From contig JASLBL010000029.1 in the NCBI GenBank assembly GCA_030146615.1, positions 1 to 22,817 of the forward strand: a stretch of 22,817 nt of DNA, in the 5' to 3' direction. Shown here piece by piece: positions 1-7,542 of the stretch (its first letter is position 1; every line of letters begins with the position of its first letter). Under the pieces are notes generated by a model. It was not told where the DNA came from and ran no database searches. It worked only from the letters and a program-made list of their open reading frames with translations. The stretch is from Actinomycetes bacterium (GTDB lineage: Bacteria > Actinomycetota > CALGFH01). The position numbers and the translations under genes were made by a program.

Positions 1-210
1 AGCGGGATCGTCATCGAGGTGCTCGACGACGGCCGCGGCGCCGTCGTCCTGCCCGGACCCGACCTCGACGACGCCGGGACGCGAGGGCACGGCATCGTCG
101 GGATGCGGGAGCGGGCCCGACTGCTCGGCGGGACCCTGGACGCCCGGCCCCGCCCGGGCGGCGGGTTCCAGGTCGTCGCCCACCTGCCCACCGGAGGCGA
201 GCCGGCGTGA
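1..210 (+). CDS. sensor histidine kinase, C-terminal end (partial, NarL/DesK type)
   Basis: Only the last 69 codons of a two-component sensor kinase are present; the reading frame is open from the first base. What is visible is the end of the HATPase_c ATP-binding domain: a DDGRG G1-like box, then a lid of about 15 residues, then the GHGIVGMRERARLLGG segment and a GGGF motif near the end. This GxGIxGMRERA signature is typical of HisKA_3 kinases that pair with NarL/LuxR-type regulators. The stop overlaps the start of the next gene (GTGA at 207-210), so the two are translationally coupled. The C-terminus closely resembles that of the kinase at 15368-16615, suggesting paralogous systems. Its sensor domain and signal cannot be seen. 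Confidence 0.9.
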   Translation, partial: SGIVIEVLDDGRGAVVLPGPDLDDAGTRGHGIVGMRERARLLGGTLDARPRPGGGFQVVAHLPTGGEPA

Positions 211-884
211 GCATCCGGGTCGCCGTGGTCGACGACCAGGCGCTGGTCCGCGGGGGCTTCGCCATGGTCCTGCGGATCCACCACGACATCGAGGTCGTCG
301 CCGAGGCCGGGACCGGGCTGGAGGCGATCGAGGTCGCCCGCCGGCACCGTCCCGACGTGATCCTGATGGACATCCGCATGCCGGACATGGACGGCCTTGA
401 GGCGACCTCCCGGATCCTGGCCGAGGCCGACTGGACGGTCCGGGTGCTGATCCTCACCACCTTCGACCCGGACGAGTACGTCTACAAGGCGCTGCGTGCC
501 GGGGCCAGCGGCTTCGTGCTCAAGGACATCCCGCCCGACCAGCTGGCCGTCGCCGTCCGCACCGTGGCCGACGGCGGGGCGCTGCTGGCCCCGTCGATCA
601 CCCGCCGCCTCATCGGCCGGTTCACCGAGCGTATGACCGTCGACGCCGCCGTCGCCGGCCGCCTCGAACGCCTCACCGAGCGGGAGCGCGAGGTGGTGGT
701 GGCGGTCGCCCGGGGGTCGAGCAACGCCGAGATCGCCGGCGAGCTGTTCATCGGCCCCGCGACCGTCAAGTCCCACGTCTCCAGCATCCTCACCAAGCTG
801 GGCCTGCGCGACCGCACCCAGCTGGTGGTGTTCGCGTACGAGAGCGGGCTGGTCGAGGCCGGCACCCACGACATCGGCCACTGA
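207..884 (+). CDS. NarL/LuxR-family two-component response regulator
   Basis: A 225-residue cytoplasmic regulator that takes phosphate from the kinase immediately upstream and binds DNA. The receiver domain (about 1-120) has the acidic pair D9/D10, the phospho-acceptor D55 in ILMDIRMPD, and K106. The C-terminal LuxR helix-turn-helix (about 155-210) begins at LTEREREV and contains the NAEIAGELF and ATVKSHVSSIL helices. The GTG start at 207 overlaps the kinase stop by 4 nt, fixing the start. The protein ends with QLVVFAYESGLV, a segment also found near the end of the regulator at 14673-15371, so the two are close paralogues. The target genes are not evident; the next gene is 85 bp away and has its own ribosome binding site. 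Confidence 0.93.
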   Translation: MSIRVAVVDDQALVRGGFAMVLRIHHDIEVVAEAGTGLEAIEVARRHRPDVILMDIRMPDMDGLEATSRILAEADWTVRVLILTTFDPDEYVYKALRAGASGFVLKDIPPDQLAVAVRTVADGGALLAPSITRRLIGRFTERMTVDAAVAGRLERLTEREREVVVAVARGSSNAEIAGELFIGPATVKSHVSSILTKLGLRDRTQLVVFAYESGLVEAGTHDIGH

Positions 885-969
885 GGGACGACAACGGTCA
901 AGGGCTTGGCCCTGGAGGCCGACCTCAAGTGCATGGGGCGACTGCCCTGAGCGACGAGGAGGCTGCCCC

Positions 970-1914
970 TTGGCACCAGAGCGATACCGGCTGGTCACCC
1001 GGAGTGACTTCGATGGGCTGGTCTGCGCCGTGCTGCTCCAGCAGCTCGGCCTGGTCGAGGACATCGTCTTCGTCCATCCCAAGGACGTGCAGGACCGGCA
1101 GGTCGAGATTGGCCCGGGCGACATCACCACCAACCTGCCCTACACGCCAGAGGCCCATCTGGTGTTCGACCACCACCACAGCGAGACCCTGCGCAACACC
1201 ACCATCGCCCCCAACCACATCATCGACCCCGACGCGCCGTCGGCGGCCCGGGTGGTCTACGACCACTACGGCGGGGCGGAGCGGTTCCCGAACGTCTCGC
1301 CGGAGCTGATGCGGGCCGTCGACCAGGCCGACTCGGCCCAGTACTCGCTGGAGGAGGTGCTGGCCCCCACCGGCTGGGTGCTGCTGAACTTCCTCATGGA
1401 CAGCCGCACCGGCCTCGGCCGCTTCCGCGACTTCCGGATCTCCAACTACCAGCTGATGATGCAGCTGATCGAGGCCTGCCAGCACCACCAGATCGACGAG
1501 ATCCTGGCCCTGCCGGACGTGAAGGAGCGGGTCGACCTCTACCACCAGCAGCATGAGGCGTTCGTGGCCCAGCTCCGGCGTTGCAGCAGCGTTCGCGGCA
1601 GCGTGGTGGTCGTCGACCTGCGCCACGAGGACATCATCCACGCCGGGAACCGCTTCATGGTCTACGCGCTGTTCCCCGCCTGCACGGTGTCGGTGCACGT
1701 GCTCTGGGGCAAGCAGCGCCAGAACACCGTGATCGCGTTGGGCAAGTCGATCCTGAACCGCACCTCCGGCGCCGACGTCGGCGCGCTGATGCTGTCCCAC
1801 GGGGGTGGCGGCCACGCCAACGCCGGAACCTGCCAGGTCGGCCACGACCAGGCCGACCGGGTCGTCGACGAGCTCGTCGGCCACCTGAACGCCGCCAGCA
1901 GGACCACCGTCTAG
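970..1914 (+). CDS. DHH/DHHA1-family phosphoesterase (exopolyphosphatase/NrnA-like)
   Basis: A 314-residue cytoplasmic phosphoesterase. The N-terminal DHH domain shows the metal-binding TRSDFDG motif (about 12-18) and the FDHHHSE signature (about 65-71). The C-terminal DHHA1 domain ends with a glycine-rich SHGGGGHANAGTC motif (about 276-288), which binds substrate in this family. Members cleave short oligonucleotides (nanoRNA, pApA, pGpG), 3'-phosphoadenosine phosphate or polyphosphate using Mn2+; the sequence alone does not tell which. The start is a TTG at 970, chosen because a strong GAGGAGG lies at 956-962 with 7-nt spacing. It is followed at 37 bp by a methyltransferase and then an HD-GYP protein on the same strand. 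The latter makes a role in cyclic-dinucleotide breakdown conceivable, though not shown. Confidence 0.88.
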   Translation: MAPERYRLVTRSDFDGLVCAVLLQQLGLVEDIVFVHPKDVQDRQVEIGPGDITTNLPYTPEAHLVFDHHHSETLRNTTIAPNHIIDPDAPSAARVVYDHYGGAERFPNVSPELMRAVDQADSAQYSLEEVLAPTGWVLLNFLMDSRTGLGRFRDFRISNYQLMMQLIEACQHHQIDEILALPDVKERVDLYHQQHEAFVAQLRRCSSVRGSVVVVDLRHEDIIHAGNRFMVYALFPACTVSVHVLWGKQRQNTVIALGKSILNRTSGADVGALMLSHGGGGHANAGTCQVGHDQADRVVDELVGHLNAASRTTV

Positions 1915-1951
1915 CCCTCGGCCGCCGGGGCGGCTGCGCCATACTGCCCCG

Positions 1952-2686
1952 ATGTACTCCGACGACGACGTGGCCGCCCTGTACGACCGGCTGAACCCGT
2001 GGGGGCCCAGCGACGACTTCTACCTGTCGTTCGTGCTGGAGGCCCCGTCGGTGCTGGACGTCGGCTGCGGGACGGGTCGGCTGCTGCACCGGGCCCGGGA
2101 GGCTGGGCACGCCGGACGGCTGTGCGGGATCGACCCCGACCTGGCGTCCCTCCGCCGGGCCCGCCGCCGGGGCGACGTCGAGTGGGTCGAGGGCCGGGCC
2201 GCCGACATGGCCTGGGACCGGGAGTTCGACCTGGCGGTCATGGCCAGCAACGTGTTCCAGGTGTTCGTGACCGACGACGAGGTGGCGGCCTCGCTGGCCG
2301 CGACCCGGTCGGCCCTCGTCCCGGGAGGGTGGCTCGTGTTCGGCACCCGGAACCCCCGGGTGCGGGCCTGGGAGGGGTGGAGCCCGGCGAACGCGGCCGA
2401 CGTCGTCGACCACCATGGGCGCGAGCTCCGGGTCGTCCACCAGGTCGAGTCGGTGGTTGGCGACGTTGTCACCCTCACCGAGACGACCGCGACCCGGGAC
2501 GGGGCGCCGCTGCGGGTCGACCGGGGCAGCCTGCGGTTCCTCGACACCGACGGGGTCGAGGCGGCCCTGGGAGCCGCCGGGTTCCAGGTCGAGGCCTGGT
2601 ACGGCGACTGGTCGCGGGGACCGCTCACCAGGACGAGCGACAATCTCGTGGTGGTGGCCGCCGCCCGGTCCTCGCGGGTCAAGTAG
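1952..2686 (+). CDS. class I SAM-dependent methyltransferase
   Basis: A 244-residue cytosolic methyltransferase with the Rossmann-like fold. Motif I is VLDVGCGTG (residues 34-42), which binds S-adenosylmethionine. CGIDPD follows as the acidic end of strand beta-2 that contacts the ribose. AADMAWDREFDLAVM matches the motif III/IV region, and LVPGGWLVFGTRNP is the typical later segment. The family methylates small molecules, RNA or protein; the substrate is not predictable here. There is no Shine-Dalgarno before the ATG. Instead CATACT sits at 1940-1945, six bases before the start, which fits a leaderless mRNA. The gene lies between a DHH phosphoesterase and an HD-GYP protein on the same strand with gaps of 37 and 27 bp. 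Confidence 0.9.
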   Translation: MYSDDDVAALYDRLNPWGPSDDFYLSFVLEAPSVLDVGCGTGRLLHRAREAGHAGRLCGIDPDLASLRRARRRGDVEWVEGRAADMAWDREFDLAVMASNVFQVFVTDDEVAASLAATRSALVPGGWLVFGTRNPRVRAWEGWSPANAADVVDHHGRELRVVHQVESVVGDVVTLTETTATRDGAPLRVDRGSLRFLDTDGVEAALGAAGFQVEAWYGDWSRGPLTRTSDNLVVVAAARSSRVK

Positions 2687-2713
2687 CCCCGACGGGCTGC
2701 CGATCTGCACGAT

Positions 2714-4222
2714 ATGAACGATCGCCACGCCCAGGCGCCTGGACGGCAGGTTCGGCGTGGGGTGGCCGTGGTGCTGCTGGCCCTGCTGGCGCCGCCGGGC
2801 ACCCTGGTGCTGCTGACGATGGTCCCGGCCCTGGACCTGGTCCTCCGCTCGGCGGTGGGGCACCTGGTGGTGGTGAGCGCGATCTCGGCCTGCGCGCTGG
2901 CGGTGGCGGTGGCCGCCGCGGCCGCGGCCGGCCGGAGCCGCGACGGCGGCCTGGTGCTGCTGGGCCTGGGCAGCCTGGCCATCGGGTTCCTCATGCTCGC
3001 CCACGGGCTGGTCACCCCCGGGATCGGGGGGCGGCCGGGCAACCTGTGGGTGGGCCGCCTGCCCGTCCTGGCCATCGTGGCGTTCACCGGGTGCCTGGCC
3101 GCGGCGGCCTGGCCGGGGCGGCCGCCGGCCACCTGGGCCGGCCGCCGGCCCGCCGGGACCCTGGCCGTGGGCGGTCTCGCCCTGACCGTGGTGCTGGTGT
3201 CGATCTCGCTGTGGCCGGCGGCCGGCCCGGGAAGCCGGCCCCTGCCCGGCGAGGCCGGCCTCCGGCTGGCCCTGGTGCTCGGCGCGGCCCTGGTGCTGGT
3301 CGCCGTCGGCGGGGTGCATTGGCGCCGCTGGCGGCTCGGGCTCGACGGCATGCAGCTGGCCCTGGTGGTGGCCTGCCTGCTGAGCGCCGGGGCGCTGCTG
3401 TCGCTGGAGGTCGGCCGGCCCTGGCACCTCGCCTGGTGGGACTACCACGCCTTCCTGCTGGCCGGGTTCGCGGCCGCCATCTACGCCGTGGTGACCGGCT
3501 ACCGGCGCAGCAGCACCCTGCAGGACGTGCTCGAGGGGGTGTTCGCCAGCGACCCGATGGCCCACATCAGCCGCGGCTACTCCGAGACCCTGCGGGCGCT
3601 GATCGCCGCCGTCGAGGCCCGCGACGCCTACACCCACGGCCACTCCGCCCGGGTGGCCGAGCTGTCGGTCGGCATCGGCCTGCGGATGGGGCTGCGGCCG
3701 TCGGCCCTGCGCACCCTGGCCGAGGGCGCCTACCTGCACGACGTGGGCAAGGTCGGCATCCCCGACCATGTGCTCAACAAGCCCGGCGCCCTCACCGACG
3801 AGGAGCGGGCCTGGATCCAGGAGCACCCGGTCGTCGGCGCCGACATCGTCGGGCGGGCCCCGTCGCTGCGCGGCGCGCTGACGGTGATCCGCCAGCACCA
3901 CGAGCGCTATGACGGGCGCGGCTACCCCGACGGGCTCGCCGGGGAGGAGATCTCCCTGGCCGCCCGGGTCGTGGCCGTCGCCGACGTGTGGGACGCGCTC
4001 ACCTCGGACCGCGCCTACCGGCCGGCCTGGCCCCCCGACCGTGCCCTGGCCCTCCTCGAGGCCGAGCGCGGCGCCCACTTCGACCCACGCTGCCTGGACG
4101 CCTTCCTAGCCCTGATGGCCGAGCGCGGCCACCGCCCGGGCGGACGGCACCACGACCCGGTCCTGGCCGAGGAGTCCTGCCACCCCCACCCCCCGGCCGC
4201 CACGACCTTCCCCGGCCGCTGA
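2714..4222 (+). CDS. multi-pass membrane HD-GYP domain phosphodiesterase
   Basis: A 502-residue protein. The first roughly 270 residues hold about seven or eight hydrophobic segments rich in Leu, Val and Ala, forming a membrane sensor of no family I can name. The cytoplasmic HD-GYP domain follows: THGHSARV with H308, then LHDVGKVGIP with the catalytic H342-D343, then QHHERYDGRGYPDGL with the GYP triplet at about 403-405, and VADVWDAL with its metal-site Asp. All diagnostic residues are present, so it should be active; HD-GYP enzymes hydrolyse cyclic di-GMP to pGpG or GMP using a di- or tri-metal centre. The C-terminal 40 or so residues are rich in Pro and His. No GGDEF domain is present in the window. 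It converges with the ECF41 sigma gene, with 5 bp between the stops. Confidence 0.9.
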   Translation: MNDRHAQAPGRQVRRGVAVVLLALLAPPGTLVLLTMVPALDLVLRSAVGHLVVVSAISACALAVAVAAAAAAGRSRDGGLVLLGLGSLAIGFLMLAHGLVTPGIGGRPGNLWVGRLPVLAIVAFTGCLAAAAWPGRPPATWAGRRPAGTLAVGGLALTVVLVSISLWPAAGPGSRPLPGEAGLRLALVLGAALVLVAVGGVHWRRWRLGLDGMQLALVVACLLSAGALLSLEVGRPWHLAWWDYHAFLLAGFAAAIYAVVTGYRRSSTLQDVLEGVFASDPMAHISRGYSETLRALIAAVEARDAYTHGHSARVAELSVGIGLRMGLRPSALRTLAEGAYLHDVGKVGIPDHVLNKPGALTDEERAWIQEHPVVGADIVGRAPSLRGALTVIRQHHERYDGRGYPDGLAGEEISLAARVVAVADVWDALTSDRAYRPAWPPDRALALLEAERGAHFDPRCLDAFLALMAERGHRPGGRHHDPVLAEESCHPHPPAATTFPGR

Positions 4223-4227
4223 CCGCC

Positions 4228-5136
4228 TCAGCCGTTGCCGAGGAGGGCGTTGAGGTCCCCGACCGGGCCCAGGTAGCGCAGCTTGTCGGGGTTGACGATG
4301 GACCGGACGGTCTGGACCCGGCCGTCGGCGATGTCCAGGGCCAGCACGCTCACCAGGCCGCCCGCCGGGTCGAAGGCGAGCAGGCCGGGATGGCCGTTGA
4401 TCTCGGCCGGCGCGAAGCGCATGCCCACGGCGCGGCCGCGCCGGGCCAGGCCGAGCAGGAACCGGGCGATCCGCTCGGGCCCGTGGAGGGGGGCGGCCAG
4501 GGCCGGGGCCTTGCCGCCGCCGTCGCCGTGGAAGACGGCGTCGGCGGCCAGCAGGCCGACCAGGCCCTCGGTGTCGCCCTGGTCGACGGCGGCGAAGAAC
4601 CGGCGGGCCAGCTCCTCGCGCTGGCGCCGGGAGGCCTCGAACCGGGGGCGGCCGGCCTCGACGTGGCGGCGGGCCCTGGCCGCGATCTGGCGGCAGGTGT
4701 CCTCGGACCGGCCGACCAGCCCGGCGATCTCGGCGTAGCCGTAGCCGAACACCTCGTGGAGCAGGAACACCGCCCGCTGCACCGGTGACAGCCGCTCCAG
4801 CAGGACCAGAAAGGCCAGCGACAGGCTGTCGGCGGTCTCGGCGTGGCCGGCCGGGTCCGGCTCCTCGCCGGTCACCAGCGGCTCCGGCAGCCACGCCCCG
4901 ACGTACCGCTCGCGCCGGACCCGGGCCGAGCGCAGGTGGTCGATGGCCAGGCGGGTCGTGACCGCCGACAGGTACGCCTTCGGCGACTCGACCACGGCAC
5001 CGCCGGAGACGGCACGGTGGAACCGCAGGTAGGCCTCCTGGACCAGGTCCTCGGCGTCGCTGGCGCTGCCCACCATCCGGTAGGCGATCGAGAACAGCAG
5101 CGGCCGCAGCTCCTGGTAGGCATCGCCCTCGTCCAT
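4228..5136 (-). CDS. ECF41-group RNA polymerase sigma factor (SigJ-like) with fused SnoaL-like regulatory domain
   Basis: A 302-residue alternative sigma factor. Sigma region 2 covers about 8-75 (SDAEDLVQEAYLRFHRA) and region 4 about 110-165 (LSPVQRAVFLLHEVFGYGYAEIA with the HTH after it). The C-terminal 120 residues form a SnoaL/NTF2-like domain that replaces an anti-sigma factor. The three ECF41 hallmarks are all visible: WLPEPL (82-87) in the linker, DGGGK (205-209) and NPDKL (282-286). In this group the fused domain both activates and restrains the sigma factor, and the target is typically one adjacent enzyme gene. Here that is the divergent epimerase. A TGGAG lies 7 nt before the ATG. 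Its own upstream region carries an ECF41-like promoter, suggesting autoregulation. Confidence 0.95.
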   Translation of the reverse strand: MDEGDAYQELRPLLFSIAYRMVGSASDAEDLVQEAYLRFHRAVSGGAVVESPKAYLSAVTTRLAIDHLRSARVRRERYVGAWLPEPLVTGEEPDPAGHAETADSLSLAFLVLLERLSPVQRAVFLLHEVFGYGYAEIAGLVGRSEDTCRQIAARARRHVEAGRPRFEASRRQREELARRFFAAVDQGDTEGLVGLLAADAVFHGDGGGKAPALAAPLHGPERIARFLLGLARRGRAVGMRFAPAEINGHPGLLAFDPAGGLVSVLALDIADGRVQTVRSIVNPDKLRYLGPVGDLNALLGNG

Positions 5137-5176
5137 CGTCCGCTCCAGTCAACCAGACCCGGCACTCGGCTCTCAG

Positions 5177-5203
5177 GACGATGCCGGACCGCCGGGCGTG
5201 ACG
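5177..5203 (-). promoter_or_regulatory. candidate ECF41 promoter of the sigma gene (autoregulation)
   Basis: Read on the minus strand, CGTCAC (5203-5198) and CGTC (5180-5177) are separated by 17 bp. This is the same architecture and spacing as the promoter facing the epimerase, with one mismatch in the -35 element. The -10 element lies about 40 bp before the sigma ATG. Not every ECF41 sigma controls itself, so this is less certain than the plus-strand site. Confidence 0.55.
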
Positions 5204-5213
5204 GCAGCGCCGC

Positions 5214-5240
5214 TGTCACGGGCGGCACCGCCACCTCGTC
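5214..5240 (+). promoter_or_regulatory. candidate ECF41-dependent promoter of the epimerase gene
   Basis: TGTCAC at 5214-5219 and CGTC at 5237-5240 are 17 bp apart. This matches the -35 and -10 elements known for ECF41 target promoters. It lies 35 bp before the epimerase ATG and points toward it, leaving room for a short leader with AAGGAG at 5264-5269. Confidence 0.75.
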
Positions 5241-5275
5241 TGGGAGGGAGGCAACCTCGACACAAGGAGCTGACC

Positions 5276-6247
5276 ATGAGGATCTTCGTCGCCGGGGCGA
5301 CCGGGGCGCTCGGCCGCCGGCTGGTGCCGCTGCTGGTCGGGGGCGGGCACCAGGTGACCGCCATGACCCGCTCGGAGGGCAAGTCCGCCGGGCTGCGGGC
5401 GGCCGGGGCCGAGCCGGTGGTCGCCGACGCCCTCGACCGGGACGCGGTGCTGCTGGCGGTGGCGGCCGCCCGGCCCGAGGTGGTGGTGCACCAGCTCACC
5501 GACCTGGCGACCACGACCAACCTGAGAAGGTTCGACGCCGGGTTCGCGGCCACCAACCGCCTGCGCACCGAGGGCACCGACCACCTGCTGGCGGCGGCCC
5601 GGGCCGCCGGGACCAGGCGGTTCGTGGCCCAGAGCTTCGCCGGGTGGCCGTTCGCCCGCATCGGCGGGCCGGTCAAGACCGAGGACGACCCGCTCGACCC
5701 CGACCCGCCGGCCGAGCTGCGGCGCACCCTGGACGCCATCCGCCAGCTGGAGGCGGCCGTACTCGGCGCCGAGGGGATCGAGGGGGTCGTGCTGCGCTAC
5801 GGCGGCTTCTACGGCCCCGGGACCTCGGCCGGGGCCGGCGGCTACATGCTGGACGACCTCCGCCGGCGCCGCTTCCCGATCGTCGGCGCCGGGACCGGCG
5901 TCTGGTCGTTCACCCACGTCGACGACGCGGCCGCGGCCACCGCCGCCGCCGTCGAGCGGGGCGCCCCCGGGATCTACCAGATCGTCGACGACGACCCAGC
6001 CCCGGTGTCGGACTGGCTGCCGGCCCTGGCCGCGGCCGCCGGCGCCAAACCGCCCCGGCGGGTCCCTGTGTGGCTGGCCCGCCTGCTCGGCGGCGAGCAC
6101 GCCGTGGTCCTGATGACCGAGGTCCGCGGCGCCTCCAACGCCAAGGCCAGGCGCGAGCTCGGCTGGACACCGGCCTACCGGAGCTGGCGCCAGGGGTTCC
6201 GCACCGGCCTCGGCCTGCCCTCCCAGGACCACGCCCTGGCGCCCTGA
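5276..6247 (+). CDS. NAD(P)-dependent epimerase/dehydratase family protein (SDR), probable ECF41 target
   Basis: A 323-residue Rossmann-fold protein of the extended/atypical short-chain dehydrogenase class. The dinucleotide-binding motif GATGALG is at 7-13, right after the first beta-strand, and TRSEGK at about 34-39 suggests a basic residue for the cofactor ribose phosphate. RYGGFYGPG (about 172-180) is the usual NAD-epimerase motif before the substrate region. A classical YxxxK pair is not evident, so this may be an atypical SDR acting as a reductase or redox sensor. The ATG at 5276 is chosen over an in-frame start at 5198 because AAGGAG is 6 nt upstream and the fold starts at residue 2. 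Neighbourhood is informative: ECF41 sigma genes commonly sit beside carboxymuconolactone decarboxylase, oxidoreductase or epimerase genes. Confidence 0.92.
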   Translation: MRIFVAGATGALGRRLVPLLVGGGHQVTAMTRSEGKSAGLRAAGAEPVVADALDRDAVLLAVAAARPEVVVHQLTDLATTTNLRRFDAGFAATNRLRTEGTDHLLAAARAAGTRRFVAQSFAGWPFARIGGPVKTEDDPLDPDPPAELRRTLDAIRQLEAAVLGAEGIEGVVLRYGGFYGPGTSAGAGGYMLDDLRRRRFPIVGAGTGVWSFTHVDDAAAATAAAVERGAPGIYQIVDDDPAPVSDWLPALAAAAGAKPPRRVPVWLARLLGGEHAVVLMTEVRGASNAKARRELGWTPAYRSWRQGFRTGLGLPSQDHALAP

Positions 6248-6255
6248 GTCCGCGC

Positions 6256-6837
6256 CTAGGCGTCGCCCGCCACCAGGCCGTGCAGGTGCATGTCGTGCCA
6301 GCCGTCGGGGTGCCGCATGGCGCTGCGCAAGGTGCCCTCGAGCGCGAACCCGGCCTTGGCCGCGACCCGGCAGGAGGCCGGGTTGGCGGTCGAGTGGAGC
6401 AGGAAGAGGCGGTGCAGCCCGAGCTCGTCCACCGCCCAGCAGGCCACCGCCACGGTGGCCGCGGTGGCGACCCCCCGGCCCCTGGCCGCCGGCAGGACCC
6501 AGTAGGTGCACTCGGCCACGCCGTCCGCCAGCCGGACCTCCCGGAGTGCGACCCGGCCGAGCACCGCCCCGGCGCCGTCGGTGACCGCCCAGCAGCCGTC
6601 CCGCTCGGCTCGCCACCGCCCGCCCCACTGCCCGATCCAGTCCCCGGCCTCCTCCAGCGATCCGAAGGCGCGGAGGTTCCACTGCTGGATGGCCGGGTCG
6701 CGGTAGGCCTCGAGGACCACCGGCGCGTCCGCGGCCCGCCAGGGCCGCAGGACCAGCCCACCCGCGGCCCGCAGGACCGGCTGCCCCAGGTCCCGCATGC
6801 GCCCGGCCGGCACGACGGGGCTCACCAGGTACGGCAT
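6256..6837 (-). CDS. GNAT-family N-acetyltransferase (RimJ/RimL-like)
   Basis: A 193-residue acetyltransferase of the Acetyltransf_3 (RimJ/RimL) type. It begins its fold with LVLRPWRAADAPVVLEAYRDP (about 28-48). The acetyl-CoA pyrophosphate loop is ARGRGVATAA (118-127) and the family's NPASCRVAAKAGF segment is at 152-164. Such enzymes acetylate protein N-termini, aminoglycosides or other amines; the substrate is unknown. There is no Shine-Dalgarno. CAGAAT on the minus strand ends six bases before the ATG, which suggests a leaderless transcript and supports this start over M14. The gene converges with the epimerase with only 8 bp between stops. Confidence 0.9.
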   Translation of the reverse strand: MPYLVSPVVPAGRMRDLGQPVLRAAGGLVLRPWRAADAPVVLEAYRDPAIQQWNLRAFGSLEEAGDWIGQWGGRWRAERDGCWAVTDGAGAVLGRVALREVRLADGVAECTYWVLPAARGRGVATAATVAVACWAVDELGLHRLFLLHSTANPASCRVAAKAGFALEGTLRSAMRHPDGWHDMHLHGLVAGDA

Positions 6838-6864
6838 GGGCTCATTCTGCCCGACCGGCCCTCC

Positions 6865-7542
6865 TCAGCCGGTGCCGCCGCCGGCGGACTCGAGGCGGTA
6901 GCCCATGCCGCGGACGCTGGTGATGCGGTGGCGGCCCAGCTTCCGGCGGAGGTAGCCGACGTAGACGTCGACGACGTTGGAGCCGGGGTCGAAGTCGTAG
7001 CCCCAGACCCGGCTCAGGAGCTGCTCGCGGCTCAGGACCTGGCCGGGGTGGCGGAAGAACATCTCGGCCAGCGCGAACTCGCGGGCGCTGAGGTCGACCG
7101 CCCGCTCGCCGAGCTGGATCTGACGGGTGCGGAGGTCGAGGGCGGCGTCGCCGGCCCGGAGGACCGCCGGGGAGGCGCCGCGTTCCCCGCGGAGGCGCAG
7201 GCGGACCCGGGCCAGCAGCTCCTCAAAGCTGAACGGCTTGGTGAGGTAGTCGTCGGCCCCGCCCTCGAGCCCGGCCACGGTGTCGCCGACGCTGTCCCGG
7301 GCCGTCAGGATGACCACCGGCAGCTGCTGGTCGACCTGGCGCAGCTCGTCCAGCAGGTCGAAGCCGTCCATGTCGGGCAGGCCGAGGTCGAGCACCATCA
7401 GGTCGAACTCGCGCGAGCGCAGCAGCCGCAGGGCCTGCCCGCCGTCGGCCGCCACCTCGGTCGCGAAGCCGCTGGCGGTCAGGCCCTTGCGCAGGAACGA
7501 GGCGATACGCGCCTCGTCCTCGACGATCAGGATCCGGCTCAT
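6865..7542 (-). CDS. OmpR/PhoB-family response regulator (MprA-like)
   Basis: A 225-residue response regulator and the partner of the kinase just upstream. The receiver domain (1-115) has E8/D9, phospho-acceptor D52 in VLDLGLPD, T80 and K102 in LTKPF. The C-terminal winged helix (about 130-222) has the typical LSAREFALAEMFFRHPGQVLSREQL, VDVYVGYLRRKLG and RGMGYRLE segments. The ATG at 7542 overlaps the kinase stop (ATGA), so the much longer upstream open frame is not used. Regulators of this class bind direct repeats with an 11-bp period as head-to-tail dimers. Such repeats lie before the Asp-rich gene that opens this operon and in the phoD/Asp-rich divergent region, making both likely targets. 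Confidence 0.94.
   Translation of the reverse strand: MSRILIVEDEARIASFLRKGLTASGFATEVAADGGQALRLLRSREFDLMVLDLGLPDMDGFDLLDELRQVDQQLPVVILTARDSVGDTVAGLEGGADDYLTKPFSFEELLARVRLRLRGERGASPAVLRAGDAALDLRTRQIQLGERAVDLSAREFALAEMFFRHPGQVLSREQLLSRVWGYDFDPGSNVVDVYVGYLRRKLGRHRITSVRGMGYRLESAGGGTG

Noticed and set aside
901..913. Short stem AGGGC-TTG-GCCCT after the first response regulator as a terminator
   Set aside because: Only 5 bp, no U-tract, and such stems are common by chance in this composition.
1655..4078. Long minus-strand open frame opposite the methyltransferase and HD-GYP genes
   Set aside because: Gln/Gly/Pro/His-rich shadow sequence without motifs; the plus-strand genes carry clear catalytic signatures.
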